Below are positions 11,831-22,160 of a DNA stretch of 64,000 nucleotides, one piece after another. The position numbers and the translations under genes are program-made. The notes under the pieces were generated by a model. The model saw only the letters and a program-made list of their open reading frames with translations. It searched no databases and was not told the origin of the DNA. This DNA is from Ryuthela nishihirai. Taxonomy: Eukaryota; Arthropoda; Arachnida; Araneae; Heptathelidae. Positions within the stretch are counted from its first letter, which is position 1. The number at the start of each line of letters is the position of its first letter. The stretch spans positions 55,081,751 through 55,145,750 of the forward strand of contig JAWZYU010000018.1 of NCBI GenBank assembly GCA_038380435.1, read 5' to 3'.

Positions 11831-11875
11831 GCGGCACTTTTTTGCACACCATGGGCTAAATGGTCAGGTCACATG
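11786..11875. repeat. 90-bp hairpin built from the SINE tail
   Basis: Arms of 43 bp (11786-11828 and 11833-11875) are inverted copies with two mismatches, separated by the 4-base loop TCGC. The arm sequence is the SINE family 1 3' end, from CATGTGACCTGG to GCAAAAAAGTGCC. So the SINE end is followed at once by its own reverse complement. Confidence 0.97.
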
Positions 11876-11935
11876 CGCGAGGCGGGTTCAGCGCGTTCCC
11901 CAGGTTCCGGGGAACGCGCTGAACCCGCCTCGCGC
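11875..11935. repeat. Perfect GC-rich hairpin, 27-bp arms, 7-base loop
   Basis: Arms 11875-11901 and 11909-11935 are exact reverse complements; the loop is AGGTTCC. The arm begins GCGCGAGGCGGGTTCAGCGC, with several CpGs, against an AT-rich background. It abuts the SINE-tail hairpin with no spacer, sharing base 11875. I find no match to the SINE body. Confidence 0.97.
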
Positions 11936-13178
11936 CGGCTCTGGCAAACCTCAAAATATAAATATAGATAGTTATCGCAAAACATACCTTTCAATGGTTA
12001 ATAACCTTTGCATTTCTGATGGTCATTATCAAAATCAGTCGTCTCAAATGTTGCTGTACACCTTTTGAAAATTTTATATTAACCATGCAAATAAATTAGA
12101 TTTTTAATGAGCAAAATATCTTTGGACTTTTTATCCTTATAGACAGATTTACTTAAAATGGACATTTGTTCCTCAAGATCTCCATACCGGTTTCCTTTGG
12201 ACTTTTATGTTATAGGAAAAGGAAATAAGTTCTTCACAAAGATAATATCCGCAACCAAGCCCTGAATAAAGAGAAAATGAAGGGGTTGAGGGAAGAGACT
12301 GGATTTTCAATCAAATGTAACATTTTCCCCTTCATTTTAGATTTTTTTAAAATATTTATTGAAAAATGCGCAAAATATGGATGTTTAAGAATTTTTGGCC
12401 TCTATTAGCGTTACTAGTATTCTTAAAGGGCCGCTAGATCCCGTTAAAACGGCCCTAGATCAGATACTGTCAGCAAAAATAAAGAATGAGGGGAATTCAT
12501 AATTATATTCATTAATATCCCTCTGCCTTAGTTAATGATTGTCTTCACGAATATGCAAAGACGTATGGATGCATACAAGTCTGGAAGTGGAATACATTTT
12601 TGACACTAAATTTCTTGCCGAACTATATTTTCACGATACGTTTTGGGTAGTATGATTTTTTGGGACACCCTGTATAAACACTTGAAATTTTTACTTTGTG
12701 TTACTTTCTGATTTATTTTTTTAATGTTGCTTTCTTTATAACCTACTAAAGTGTACCTAAGGCTGAAAAATGGATCAGACATTTCACCCCTGTTAGAATA
12801 TTTCTGATGTCATATTTTATCCTCAAGAGTGAACACTGAAATATTCTTTGCTATATTTCTTTTTCTGATAATAAATAAAAATAAGATTTGAACTAAAGTC
12901 AAAGAAGAAAGATCATAACTTAAAGCTCTGTAGTTTTTTAAACTCTTTCAGCATCGAGATTTCTTTCCCAACGCTGCTCACGGCAAGATAGGTGACATCG
13001 CGAGATTTGTAAAACCTGTCTCCACTGCATGAAATATTAAGCTATTTCATCATGTACCGGGAAGTCACATCCTGTGCTAGTTAAAGAACATTCCGGACTT
13101 ATTTCACTTGAGTTTCTCTACGGCCTCCTCAAGTAGCTGCCCCAGAGATTTTTCTGTGTTGGCTATATAGTCTAGAAT
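11936..13178. other. AT-rich DNA with one copy of interspersed repeat R3
   Basis: About 12262-12440 matches repeat R3: GAGACTGGATTTTCAATCAA, TTTCCCCTTCATTTTAGAT, TATTGAAAAATGCGCAAAAT and ATTCTTAAAGGG in order. Elsewhere no gene or RNA is visible. Confidence 0.55.
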
Positions 13179-13180
13179 GG

Positions 13181-13555
13181 GGGCTGGGGTGGCTTAGTCA
13201 GTAGTGCTCCAGGCTCGTAATCTACTGCTCCCAGGTTCGAATCCCGCTTGGTCCAGCATTGAGATTTATCTCCGCCAAACTTCCCACCCTGCTCTTGGTT
13301 AGTAGGGGACACCGTTGGGCTTGGAAAGGAAGCCGTCCTTAGGATGAGACGTTAAGTCTGTGGTCCTGTATGCGGGAGAGCCATACACTCTGCATGTTAA
13401 AGAATCTGCTGAATGGCCTTGACGGGAGACTACTATCTGTCTTCCAATAGCTGCCCAGTGGGTCTCCTTCCGCCCAACCTTCTCGGGGTCCTTTGAGCTG
13501 GCTATTTAGCCCATTGTGTGCAAAAAGTGCCTCTCAGAGGTAAAACAACCCAAAA
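13181..13555 (+). mobile_element. tRNA-derived SINE, family 1, near full length
   Basis: GGGGTGGCTTAGTCAGTAG (A box), CCAGGCTCGTAATCTACTG and CCCAGGTTCGAATCCC (B box) head the element. The body landmarks TTGAGATTTATCTCCGCC, TTAGTAGGGGACACCG, GATGAGACGTTAAG, GGAGAGCCATACACTC and GACGGGAGACTACTATC follow in order. The 3' end is CAAAAAGTGCCTCTCAGAGG with tail AAAACAACCCAAAAA. Confidence 0.9.
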
Positions 13556-14214
13556 ACAGTCTAGAGCGCAAGATGGAATTCACAAATTCAGAAGTAAATC
13601 AACCCACTTTAATACAAAACTGCAAAAAAAAAAATAATAGTAATGTGAGAATTGGAATAAAATTTTAATGAAGGAAGGAAATTAGAAAAAGAAAGAGAAA
13701 AGGCGGAAATGCAGTTGAGCATTAATGGAAATGAATTAATTAAGTACAAGGAGAAAACATTTTCAACTACGCAGTAGGTATTTTTAAGAAGAGGTGAATT
13801 TTCTGACTATTTTAAATAATTTAATTTGGATTTTTAACGAGTTCAATATTTCATTTTACACAGCTGCTTTAAAGTCTGTCAAGCTTCTATTATTTCCAAA
13901 AATAATTCCTCTCCGCAGTGCAAACATACAAATAATCTACCAAAAAAAAGATGAAATTGTTAAAGAGATAAAAGGAATTTAAAATTGCATCATTTACGGT
14001 GTTTTCAGCCTAGGTAAAAAATAGCGCACATATTTCCCACTCGCATTTATTATTTGTTTTACAGAGAAATAAACACGCTTCCTGCTTTAAAACATTCAGT
14101 TTTCTTACACTAGTTTCATTGAAGGCGAGGGTAAATAACACTAAAAGTGTTGATTTACGAAATAAAAAAAGACTTCGAAAACCGAACCCCACAGCGTAAG
14201 ACAACCGACTCCAA
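13556..14214. other. Unassigned AT-rich DNA
   Basis: No supported gene. Short frames at 13794-13982 (plus) and 14010-14204 (minus) show no recognisable motif and have the low-complexity composition of the surroundings. Confidence 0.5.
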
Positions 14215-14535
14215 GGAATTATCCCCCACGAGCTGGCGGTAACAGATGTCGCTCGGTCTGGCTGGCCTATTCACACCTAGCAAGTGGCCACGACATCCGT
14301 CTTGCGTCCCGAAGCCTTGGCCACCCAATCGCTCGCCGCAGTCCCAGGTGTGATATTAGGGACTAGTGACCCCTGGCTGCCGACGGGCGAGGATTTCATC
14401 AGCAGCAGCGCCACATTAACGTCGCTGTCAGCGAGGCTGAGCGATCACTTGTGACCAGCCCGCTATGGCTCCCTAGGGTGAGATCACCATAAATAACCGT
14501 CCTTAAGGCCGCCTCTAAGACCTGCTGGAATAGCC
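14215..14535. other. Isolated GC- and CpG-rich block
   Basis: For about 320 bp the sequence turns GC-rich with many CpG dinucleotides (for example CTCGCCGCAG, CCGACGGGCGAGG, AACGTCGCTGTCAGCGAGG), while both flanks are AT-rich and CpG-poor. No frame is open throughout on either strand, and no SINE or tRNA signature is seen. It may be a promoter or 5' exon of a gene not otherwise visible, or an inserted repeat of unknown family. Confidence 0.6.
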
Positions 14536-14924
14536 AGACTAACAAAAGATTTTACTTAACTCGATTTTTGTTTCCTTCTTTCACCTTTCCTAGTAAGGTA
14601 ATCGCGTGGAAAGTTGTTATCGTTGACACCGTTTTTTTTTATCTCGAGATATTTGGTGCAGTAAAAGTTTTATTTAGTACATATACATTCTGGGTGTATT
14701 GAAATTAGTGCTTTTGTTTTAATTAAGTATATTTAGCAATTAGTATTAGCTACTAAATTGGCTTTGTACCAGTTAGAAGGAAAACAACATTATTTTCCCT
14801 TTTTCTTCAAATTTCATCAGATTTATTAAACGATTTCTTTTTGTTTCAATTTCAATAACCCGCTGCTGTATATGTACAGAAATTTATATTACGTGTAGGC
14901 TCTGATCTAAAATAAAAAGTAAAA

Positions 14925-15165
14925 TTTGGGGCCAAGTGACTGGATCGAGCTGGAAAAGGTAAAAAAAAAAATGGATAGAGGAAGATAAGTGACTGAATTG
15001 CAGTTAAGGTATAATATTTTTCTTCCTGTTCTAAAGGTTTTTTAAAAATTTCTTGAAAAATATGTATAATTTATTTGTGTTTAATATTTTTTCACCTCCA
15101 TTCAGATTACTAGCATTCTCAAAGGGAATAAGGGGGATAGGATGTCGGCCCCTTTGCCATCTTTT
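14925..15165 (+). repeat. Interspersed repeat R3 copy
   Basis: The landmarks occur in order: GATCGAGCTGGAAAAGG, AAGTGACTGAATTG, AATTTCTTGAAAAATATG, then ACTAGCATTCTCAAAGGG. They are shared with copies at 12262, 17350 and 36358 and, reversed, at 16745 and 28113. The family has no coding capacity; the copy at 28113 suggests a hAT-type MITE. Confidence 0.65.
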
Positions 15166-15281
15166 TAGATCTAGAGATTACATGTTAACATTTTTGCTTT
15201 TAACTTCCCCAAACTGGGCACGAACCCCCCCCCCCCCCCCCCCCCCCCCCTTGCAAAAGATAAGGCTGACACTGATGTTTC

Positions 15282-15655
15282 CGGGGCGGGGGTGGCTCAA
15301 TTGGTTGCCAGGCTCGTAATCTGCAGGTCCCAACTGGGTCAGTGTTGAGACTTATCTCTGCAAAACTCCCTGCCCACGGTCAGTAGGAGACGCCGATGGG
15401 CTTGGAAAGGCCGTCATCCATCGAATGGGACATTAAACCATGGCCATCGTACGGGAGAACCTACCCTGTGCACGTTAAAGAACACACTGGATGGCCTTGA
15501 TGGGAGGCTACCATCTGTCTCCAAACAGTTGTCTCTGGATCCCCTCCCCCAACCTTATCTGAGCTTTCGGGGTCCTTGTTAATTGGTCATTTAGCCCATT
15601 ATGGACAAAAAACAAAAGTATTATACTATTGCCGCTCAGAGGTAAAACACCCGAA
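15282..15655 (+). mobile_element. tRNA-derived SINE, family 1, with damaged head
   Basis: A long C-run (15226-15250) precedes it. GGCGGGGGTGGCTCAATTGG and CCAGGCTCGTAATCTGCAGG are present, but about 20 bp including the B box is deleted (CCCAACTGGGTC follows directly). The body and tail are complete: CGAATGGGACATTAAACC, GGAGAACCTACCCTGTGC, GATGGGAGGCTACCATC and GCCGCTCAGAGGTAAAACAC. Loss of the B box makes polymerase III transcription unlikely. Confidence 0.88.
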
Positions 15656-16059
15656 CTCAATGTTGAAAGAGCATTATGTGCTCTGTCTCCAGAAACAGTT
15701 TCATTGCTATAGGCCAGGGGATTCTGAAACGTTCAGCAATCACTCCGCCCTTTTCATTTTCGAGAAATCTTAACGCCTCTCCATCTCTCATTTATCATCA
15801 ACCAATCTTTCAATCAACTCCCTTTTAAAAACATTTTGACGTCCTAATTAAACATTTGAAATATATACAAAAATTTTCACAATCCTCCCGTCCTCTTAGA
15901 ATGTCTTCACACTATCCCCTAGTTTGGTAATCCCTGATTAGAAGAGCTGCCCATTTCATTTTGTGAAATCGATACATTTATAATACCTACGAAGATTATA
16001 TACTTGAACACAATGGCAGATCTGAAAATTCTTCTTACCTCTGAGTTCTACTGCCTGAA

Positions 16060-16395
16060 ATTGCCCTATTCATCAATGTTTAAATCTGCAGCACTGTTAT
16101 ATTGAAATTTGACCTACGACCTCGAAGGACCTAAATTCCAAATTTCGCATAATTCCTGAGATCTGTGACTCAAAATTTTAGCTCTCTAACACTGGTAGAT
16201 CTGTATTTTACCTTTCACCTCAAAGGTCCTAACATATCGCAAATGTCAACACATATCTGATATCTACAACCAAAATTATCCCCAGGAACCAATTTTTAGC
16301 TCTCTAGAAGTGGTATCTAAATTTGACTCTCCGAAATTTCGTCACATTTCCGAGGTCTGCAACCCGAAACACCCCAGTTGTTGGTTTAAAGTGTT
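16060..16395. repeat. Diverged tandem repeat, units of roughly 110-130 bp
   Basis: Three or so copies of a motif order recur: a CTCTCTA..AC/GTGGTA or GCACTGTTA start, GAAATTTGACCT or TTTTACCTTTCACCTC, a GAAGGACCTAAA/AAAGGTCCTAAC core, AATTTCGCATAA or TCGCAAATG, and GAGATCTG..AC or GATATCTACAACC. Units are well diverged, so the array is old. Confidence 0.55.
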
Positions 16396-16744
16396 ATATT
16401 AATAACACAGAAATTCTGTCTGGCACCTGAGAACGTTTAGAGTAACGCAGTATCAGGCAAAAAAAGAGCACTTAATGGCACTTAATGAATTAATCATCAT
16501 GCACTTAATGGCAAAATGATAGATTTGGATTTAAAAAGGATTCATTCCATCGTAGGTTGAGACGTTAAGCCTGATCCCTTTGAATAGGCCTGGATTCTAC
16601 AAAAAGTTAAGGGAAAGGAGTAAGTTCATGGATTGAGTTGGAACGGGCAAATAGCTGTTATGCTTTTTTTTCTCTGAAATTATTGTCCCCAAATATTTCA
16701 ATGTATCTTTTACGTTCTTTTCTAGGGTCTCTTTTATGGAATAT

Positions 16745-16990
16745 ATGTAACAGGGTCGTATCTATCTTGGGAGGAGAAGTGGGTCATCTTTCTGAGAATT
16801 TTATTAAAGGTAATGTAGACCAAAAATTATTAAACTTCTACATATTTCACGCATTTTTTAAGAAATGTTTTAAAAACCTCTAAAACGAAAGGGAAAATAT
16901 TACACTGTAATGGAAAATCAGTTTCTTACCTCTCCCACCCACCCTTATCTTTTCTCAACTTGATTGCGTCGCTTGCCCCCTTTCCCCCAT
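16745..16990 (-). repeat. Interspersed repeat R3 copy, reversed
   Basis: On the plus strand the reverse complement of the R3 order is seen: CTTTCTGAGAATTTTATTA, ATTTCACGCATTTTTTAAG, AACCTCTAAAACGAAAGGG, TGGAAAATCAGTTTCTTACC and CAACTTGATTGCGTC. A frame at 16638-16883 crosses it and is not considered coding. Confidence 0.6.
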
Positions 16991-17079
16991 CACTAATTTA
17001 TAGATCTGGGTCTGATGGTAATATATATACATCTGTTTAATTCTTTTTTCATCCTCCTACTGGTTATTATTAAACTATA

Positions 17080-17268
17080 CTGCTCACAAAAATTAGGGGA
17101 TATATTATCGCTTCATATTCATTTTGAAATATCCCTTAATTTTTGTGAGCAGTATATTCATGATGGGGAAACGTCCCCATCCCCCTACCCATCCTCTGCT
17201 CACAAAAATTAGGGGATATATTATCGCTTCATATTCATTTTGAAATATCCCTTAATTTTTGTGAGCAG
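17080..17268. mobile_element. 73-bp hairpin MITE in two tandem 116-bp copies
   Basis: The first hairpin (17080-17152) begins CTGCTCACAAAAATTAG and ends with its near reverse complement, TTAATTTTTGTGAGCAG. It is flanked by TA on both sides, the target used by Tc1/mariner transposases. The whole hairpin plus 43 bp of downstream DNA (TATATTCATGATGGGG..CCATCCT) is repeated from 17196 with no difference seen by eye. The 116-bp unit therefore arose by tandem duplication including flanking DNA, not by a second transposition. No transposase is encoded. Confidence 0.9.
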
Positions 17269-17349
17269 TATATTCATGATGGGGAAACGTCCCCATCCCC
17301 CTACCCATCCTCTAGCCCTATGGGATATAGCAGATAAGATCAGTCAGAA

Positions 17350-17570
17350 ATCTAGAGAAAAAATCAAAGGTGGGGGGGGGGGAAACACAATCGAGCTGGA
17401 AAAAATATAAAAGGGGCAAGAGACTGGATTTCAAATGTAGTATAACAGGCTTCTCTCCATTTCACAGATCTTTAAAAATTTCGTGAAAAATGCAATAAAT
17501 TTAAATAAGTAAAAACTTTTTCCTCTATTACCTTTACTAGCATTCTGAAAGGGAAGTGGGGGGGGAAGCA
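17350..17570 (+). repeat. Interspersed repeat R3 copy
   Basis: AACACAATCGAGCTGGAAAA, AAGGGGCAAGAGACTGG, TTTCACAGATCTTTAAAAAT, TTCGTGAAAAATGCA and TTACTAGCATTCTGAAAGGG appear in order. A G-run (17370-17381) marks the 5' side as in the copy at 36358. Confidence 0.7.
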
Positions 17571-18834
17571 ATCCACAGCCGAATCTACGGCCGAAAGGGA
17601 GGGGGCCAATCCACTACAGAATCTAGTCGAGGGCAGGGCCACCTGTAAGGTGGCCATAGCTTCCATTAGATTCAGCCGTGAATGAGATAGCCAATATTGT
17701 GCATTTCTACATTCTAAGAACTCATTGTGAATGGTAATAAGGAGTGAGGGGACTCTTAATACCACTCGAGTACAGAAGTATTAAACACGCGAAGTCATTT
17801 TGTGCGACCCACAATTAATTCGTCTTATCATAACCGTTGCAGCGAATTATGGCCGATTGCGATCAGCTCACACGAAGATGAAGCTACTACTGGAATGTTA
17901 GTTTATTATTTTGGTATCAAAAGTATGCAACATTTAAATAATTAAATGGCAGTATAATTTATTACATTTTGCTTATTATTATTATTTCTTAAACCTTTCA
18001 GGATGAAAATTTTTGTTTATGGCAGTAAAATTATTCACATTTAAAATTGGCTTTCATTATAATTAGAGAAACAAGACTATGCAAAAATTAGTTTTAACAT
18101 CATTTCACTAAAATTCAGCATGTACATTGTAAGGAAAAAACCGTCTCAAAAGCTGTAGAATTCTAAAATCTCAGAAAGTGTTAAAAAGGAAGGTAATAGA
18201 AAAGAATTATAACCTATATGCACTTTTTCATGATAAACACATCAAATAAACGATACCTGTGAAATGAATATAATACAGTCCTTGTGCTTCCCTTGAAATG
18301 TAGCAAAACCGTCCTTATTGCTGTCGGGCCACTGCTATCTTCATTGCTACTGCATATAGTTTCGATTATATTCATAGATGGCACCAAATGCCGATCCTTT
18401 CCTGTATACTAAAGACTGATTTACACTTCGTTAACATTGCAAGACCACAGGCATCTGTTCATGTGTTAAAAAATCTAAAAAGTAATGTACATTGTAATGT
18501 ACACAGGGTCAGAAGAGGTTTATATACTAAAATTCGCCCCGCAATATATTGAGAAGTAATTGATTCGGCCCCCCCTGTTATTTCAGGTTGAAACCCCTGC
18601 TCTCAGCAGTTGTTCATTGTTTTCCTTCACAGACCCTAACTGAGCTTAGATACTTTCCTAATCTGTCCAAGATATCTCGTATCTCGAAATTGTAAGTGCA
18701 TAATAATATATGAAATTTGAACAGAAAACTACACCTCCTACTCTTTATGCCTAATATTTAATAAATAATAATTTATAAAACCATATTTAATAAACGTTCT
18801 TCCGTTAGTTTTATATTTATTCTTCTTTAGCTGT
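17571..18834. other. Unassigned DNA between R3 copy and repeat unit 2
   Basis: 17571-17720 holds repeated GAATCTA-containing motifs and a short CCACCTGTAAGGTGG hairpin. The minus-strand frame 17472-17765 overlaps it but shows no domain. The remainder is AT-rich with no supported feature. Confidence 0.45.
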
Positions 18835-21246
18835 TTCATTTGCGTTGCTGAAAAAAATATTTCTAAATATATATTTGTGACTTATTACTTTCATAGTTAG
18901 CAACTACGCGAATTAAAAAAAAAAATCAAATTATTGCATATGCGAAAGCAACCTTTCCATACAGTTGAAAATCAGGAAAACTTCATGTACAGAAATAATC
19001 TAGCAAAGAAAATTGAAATCTGGAATTGAAAGCTTGAAATCTGGCAACTTTCGCATAATGCGTCCCTTTTTTGGTGCGGGGTGGAATGGTGTGTGTGTGT
19101 GTGTGTGTTGGGGGGGGGGGGTTAATATTTGAAACAGTCTACGAAAGTTCACATATGAACTATCATTTGAAACCTAGCTTGTAATAGCAAGCCCTCGCAT
19201 TCGGAAGATATAGTGGGGCAATCATTTTCACATTTCTCCCTTTTTTGTGGGGGGGGGGGGGGTGAGAAACAGTGTATAGAATTTTTTAACCTGTAATATT
19301 CCCCATGTTATTCGCTTTCATTTGACGCATAGCTTGTTATTTTCCGTACTCGCGTTCTGGAGATTTAGGAACAATTGGTTTCGTATTAACACTTTTTTTA
19401 GGGGGGGGGGGGGGGTAAGAAAGCATGGAGGATCAAATTTTTATTATTAAGAGTTTTGTTATAAACATTTTTATTTTTAAGAAGCCGACAAATCTCAACA
19501 AGATTTCTGTCTTCTTAATGAATAGAGAAAACGGCAATTTTGTTGAGTAAGTTAATCGGCGCCATATCTTCCTTTGAAGCAATTTTTGCAGCCTATGGCA
19601 CTCCTAGTGTCATTAGCTTTCATATGACACATAAATCATTAAGTTGCCCGATATGGTGGATCAATTGTTTTGAGAAATCCACACACCGACAAATAGGAAA
19701 ATACGTAAAAATAAAATTAAATGCATATAATTAATCTCATATTTTTGTTCCATGAGAAAACTTTGGGGAGTGGTGGACAGTCGGTAGGGTGCCATATTCG
19801 TAATCTGAAGTTGTCGACTCGAGTCCAGCGTTGGGCCAGCGTTGAGATTTATCTCCACAAAACCCTTGCCCTCAGTCAGTAGGGACACCGTTTGGCTGGA
19901 AATACCGCCGTCCGTCAGATGGGACGTTTAGCCATGTACGGCAGAGCCATACCTTAAGCACGTTATAGAACTCACTGGATGGCTTTGACGGAAGATTTCT
20001 AGCTGTGAGTAAGAAAATGGGCAGGTGTTTAAGTAAGTACTAGTCAGTGAGTGAGGCAGTTAGTAAAGTAAGTAGGTTAGAAACTATCCCGGGCTCAGTG
20101 TGTGTACAACATGATTCCTTAAATATAATACTCCAAGGAGAATTGTCATAGTGTTGATTTTACTAGTAGAATAACGGTGTTTACCACATTTATTATTATT
20201 TTGAAATTCAAGACGTGCGATTCACAGTTTGAATGATGTTTGCCGATACAATATTTATTACTTTGGCAGTATCCTCAATAAGGTTTGATCCTTGAAAATA
20301 ATTAAAAACTCAAAAGCCTGGTAAATAAAGAAACGTCGGTATAAGTCTTTTTGCCAAATACTGTGAGTTATAAAAAGTAAGTTATTATCATAAATATTAA
20401 GAATCAGTGGGGTGAATCAAGGTCGTGATTATAGCATAGCAGTATTCCGAAGGAAAATAAATGTGTATAATGTTAAGAGCCGTTTATTAATATAGTGTAT
20501 AATAATAAGAGCAGTTTCATCATTATTATTATTATTAATTTTTTTTTAAATACCGTTAAGTTTATTACTCAAAAAGGAAAGAAAACTTCTAGGGGTATTT
20601 AGCATCGTTAAGAATCTAAGGTCAAGGCCACCTTTAGAGAAATGGAAAAATGCGTCTTGCGCTGATAAGCATCAGGCCAGCGGTCAAGCACACGAGTTTT
20701 CAAAGTTTTTTTATCCCCATGGTATAGACGAGTATCACTAGTATAATTAATAAAATATAATATGTATTTAAACACCAGATGGAACTTTGGAACATCAAAT
20801 ATCTGACGGCAAAGAATTCAAGATATCGAACGTGGGAGCTTAGAATATTTTCTGACCTAAATGTTGTTCATTTCCAAAAATAGGATGGATCTGGGTGATG
20901 GCACAATCCAAGATGGCGGATGAGCGACTTTGTAAATTTAAGAACCTTAAGAATTGTTTCCTGCCAAAGAGTTTGGTCGTTGATGCAATACGAAATGCCG
21001 TCATGGGACTTGATAAATTTGAAAACCTTTAGAAATGTTTACTTCCAGAGGATTAGGTCGAATCCAACATAGTGAAGGAAAGGGAAAATCGGAGAACTTT
21101 GTTTAGGGTTCGTGGTGCAATCCAAGATGGTGGACGAACACGAAGATAAGAGCACTTTGTGGCGGCAGAAAGGCTAAAGAACATTTTACGCTAAAAGCAC
21201 CCGTGTACTACTAACAAGATCGGTAGAAAAATGTAAAGGGAGTAAG
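18835..21246. repeat. 2.4-kb direct repeat unit, copy 2
   Basis: This matches 1-2405 in the same orientation over its whole length. It includes the G-runs, the GT microsatellite, the SINE relic (19770-20010), the CAATCCAAGATGG motifs and the closing AGTAAG. Individual bases differ (for example 20156 and the G-run near 19400). It is followed directly by TGTCCTTCGATCG, unlike copy 1. No target-site duplication can be defined because the outer left end of copy 1 is not in the window. Confidence 0.93.
19770..20010 (+). mobile_element. Degraded family 1 SINE inside repeat unit 2
   Basis: This is the counterpart of 935-1175, with the same damaged head and truncated body. The shared damage shows that both descend from one insertion. 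Confidence 0.8.
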
Positions 21247-21264
21247 TGTCCTTCGATCGTGTCT

Positions 21265-21445
21265 GAAAAACAAAGTAAAAAGGGGTGGGGCAAGACACTG
21301 AATTTTCATTGCACTGAGCCCCATGTAAGCATGGATGTTTGTCTTGTCTTTCTGCTGAGGTCTCGTCTTCCTCACAAATTCTTCTCTATGGCGTATTAAA
21401 TTGACAAGCTCTTGTCAGACGTCTGTGACTTAGCCTGCTTGAGGA
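21265..21445 (+). mobile_element. R3 fragment joined to a family 2 SINE body
   Basis: 21265-21320 (GGGGCAAGACACTGAATTTTC) resembles part of R3. 21325-21445 has the family 2 body: TCTTTCTGCTGAGGTCTCG, CTTCCTCACAAATTCTTCTC and ATGGCGTATTAAATTGAC. The tRNA-like head is missing. Confidence 0.5.
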
Positions 21446-21859
21446 GTAATCCCCGTTTTAGAGATCTTTTGAAAGTTGATGAAATGGTGGAAAGTGCATG
21501 AAATACGCATAGATTAAAACAAATTGCCTCTGGTATCCTTACAAGATCCGGCTCTGAACCCTGATATGGAGAGCTACCATTTAAAACTTTATTTCCCTCT
21601 GCGTCAACCTGGGAGTAGTCATGCATTTATTAGTCTCGGTTGGTCTTTTATCCGCCTCCTGGCTTGGTTCCATTTGTTCTATTTAATTTCTTATGATATA
21701 AAATTTTCTTCTTTTTTTCCTATTTTTCTGTAGGCTATGAACCAGTTTTATTATTCATAGCTTATAGGCACTTACTGACTACAGATGTTACTCCTCTTGT
21801 TCTCCTTTTTTAGCCTTTTGTTCCTTTCGAATATTTCGTAATACATTGGGATTTTTATG

Positions 21860-22160
21860 TTGAATTGTCCGTCCTCCCAAGGTAGCCCAACTCATTAGAT
21901 CTCAACCCAATTGAACATGTGTGTGACCTATTGATAAAGGCAATACTCCCACCCTCCACCTGAAAATATGCAGGCATTATAGGACACATTATTGAACGCA
22001 TTGATAGCACTACCACAGACAACTTGAAACACTTTGTAGAGACGATGTCGTGATGTGTGCTGTCTGTATTACGGGTAAAAGGTGGCCCCACTAAGGTGTT
22101 GCTAATGCAAAGCCAACTCAGTATACATCCAAACACTTTTGGTATTATAGTATACATCTG
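21860..22160 (+). pseudogene. Tc1-like transposase relic, C-terminal end
   Basis: TTAGATCTCAACCCAATTGA and the next bases, at about 21894-21930, read LDLNPIEHVCDLL. This is the Tc1 motif around the third catalytic residue (Glu of DD34E). Downstream is compatible with the transposase C-terminus but frameshifted. The right end (ATCCAAACACTTTTGG, then TATTATAGTATA) resembles a Tc1 terminal repeat followed by TA. Upstream catalytic and DNA-binding parts are missing. Confidence 0.7.

Noticed and set aside
16560..16600. SINE body fragment suggested by GAGACGTTAAGCCTGATCCC
   Set aside because: Only about 20 bp match family 1 and neither flank continues the similarity.
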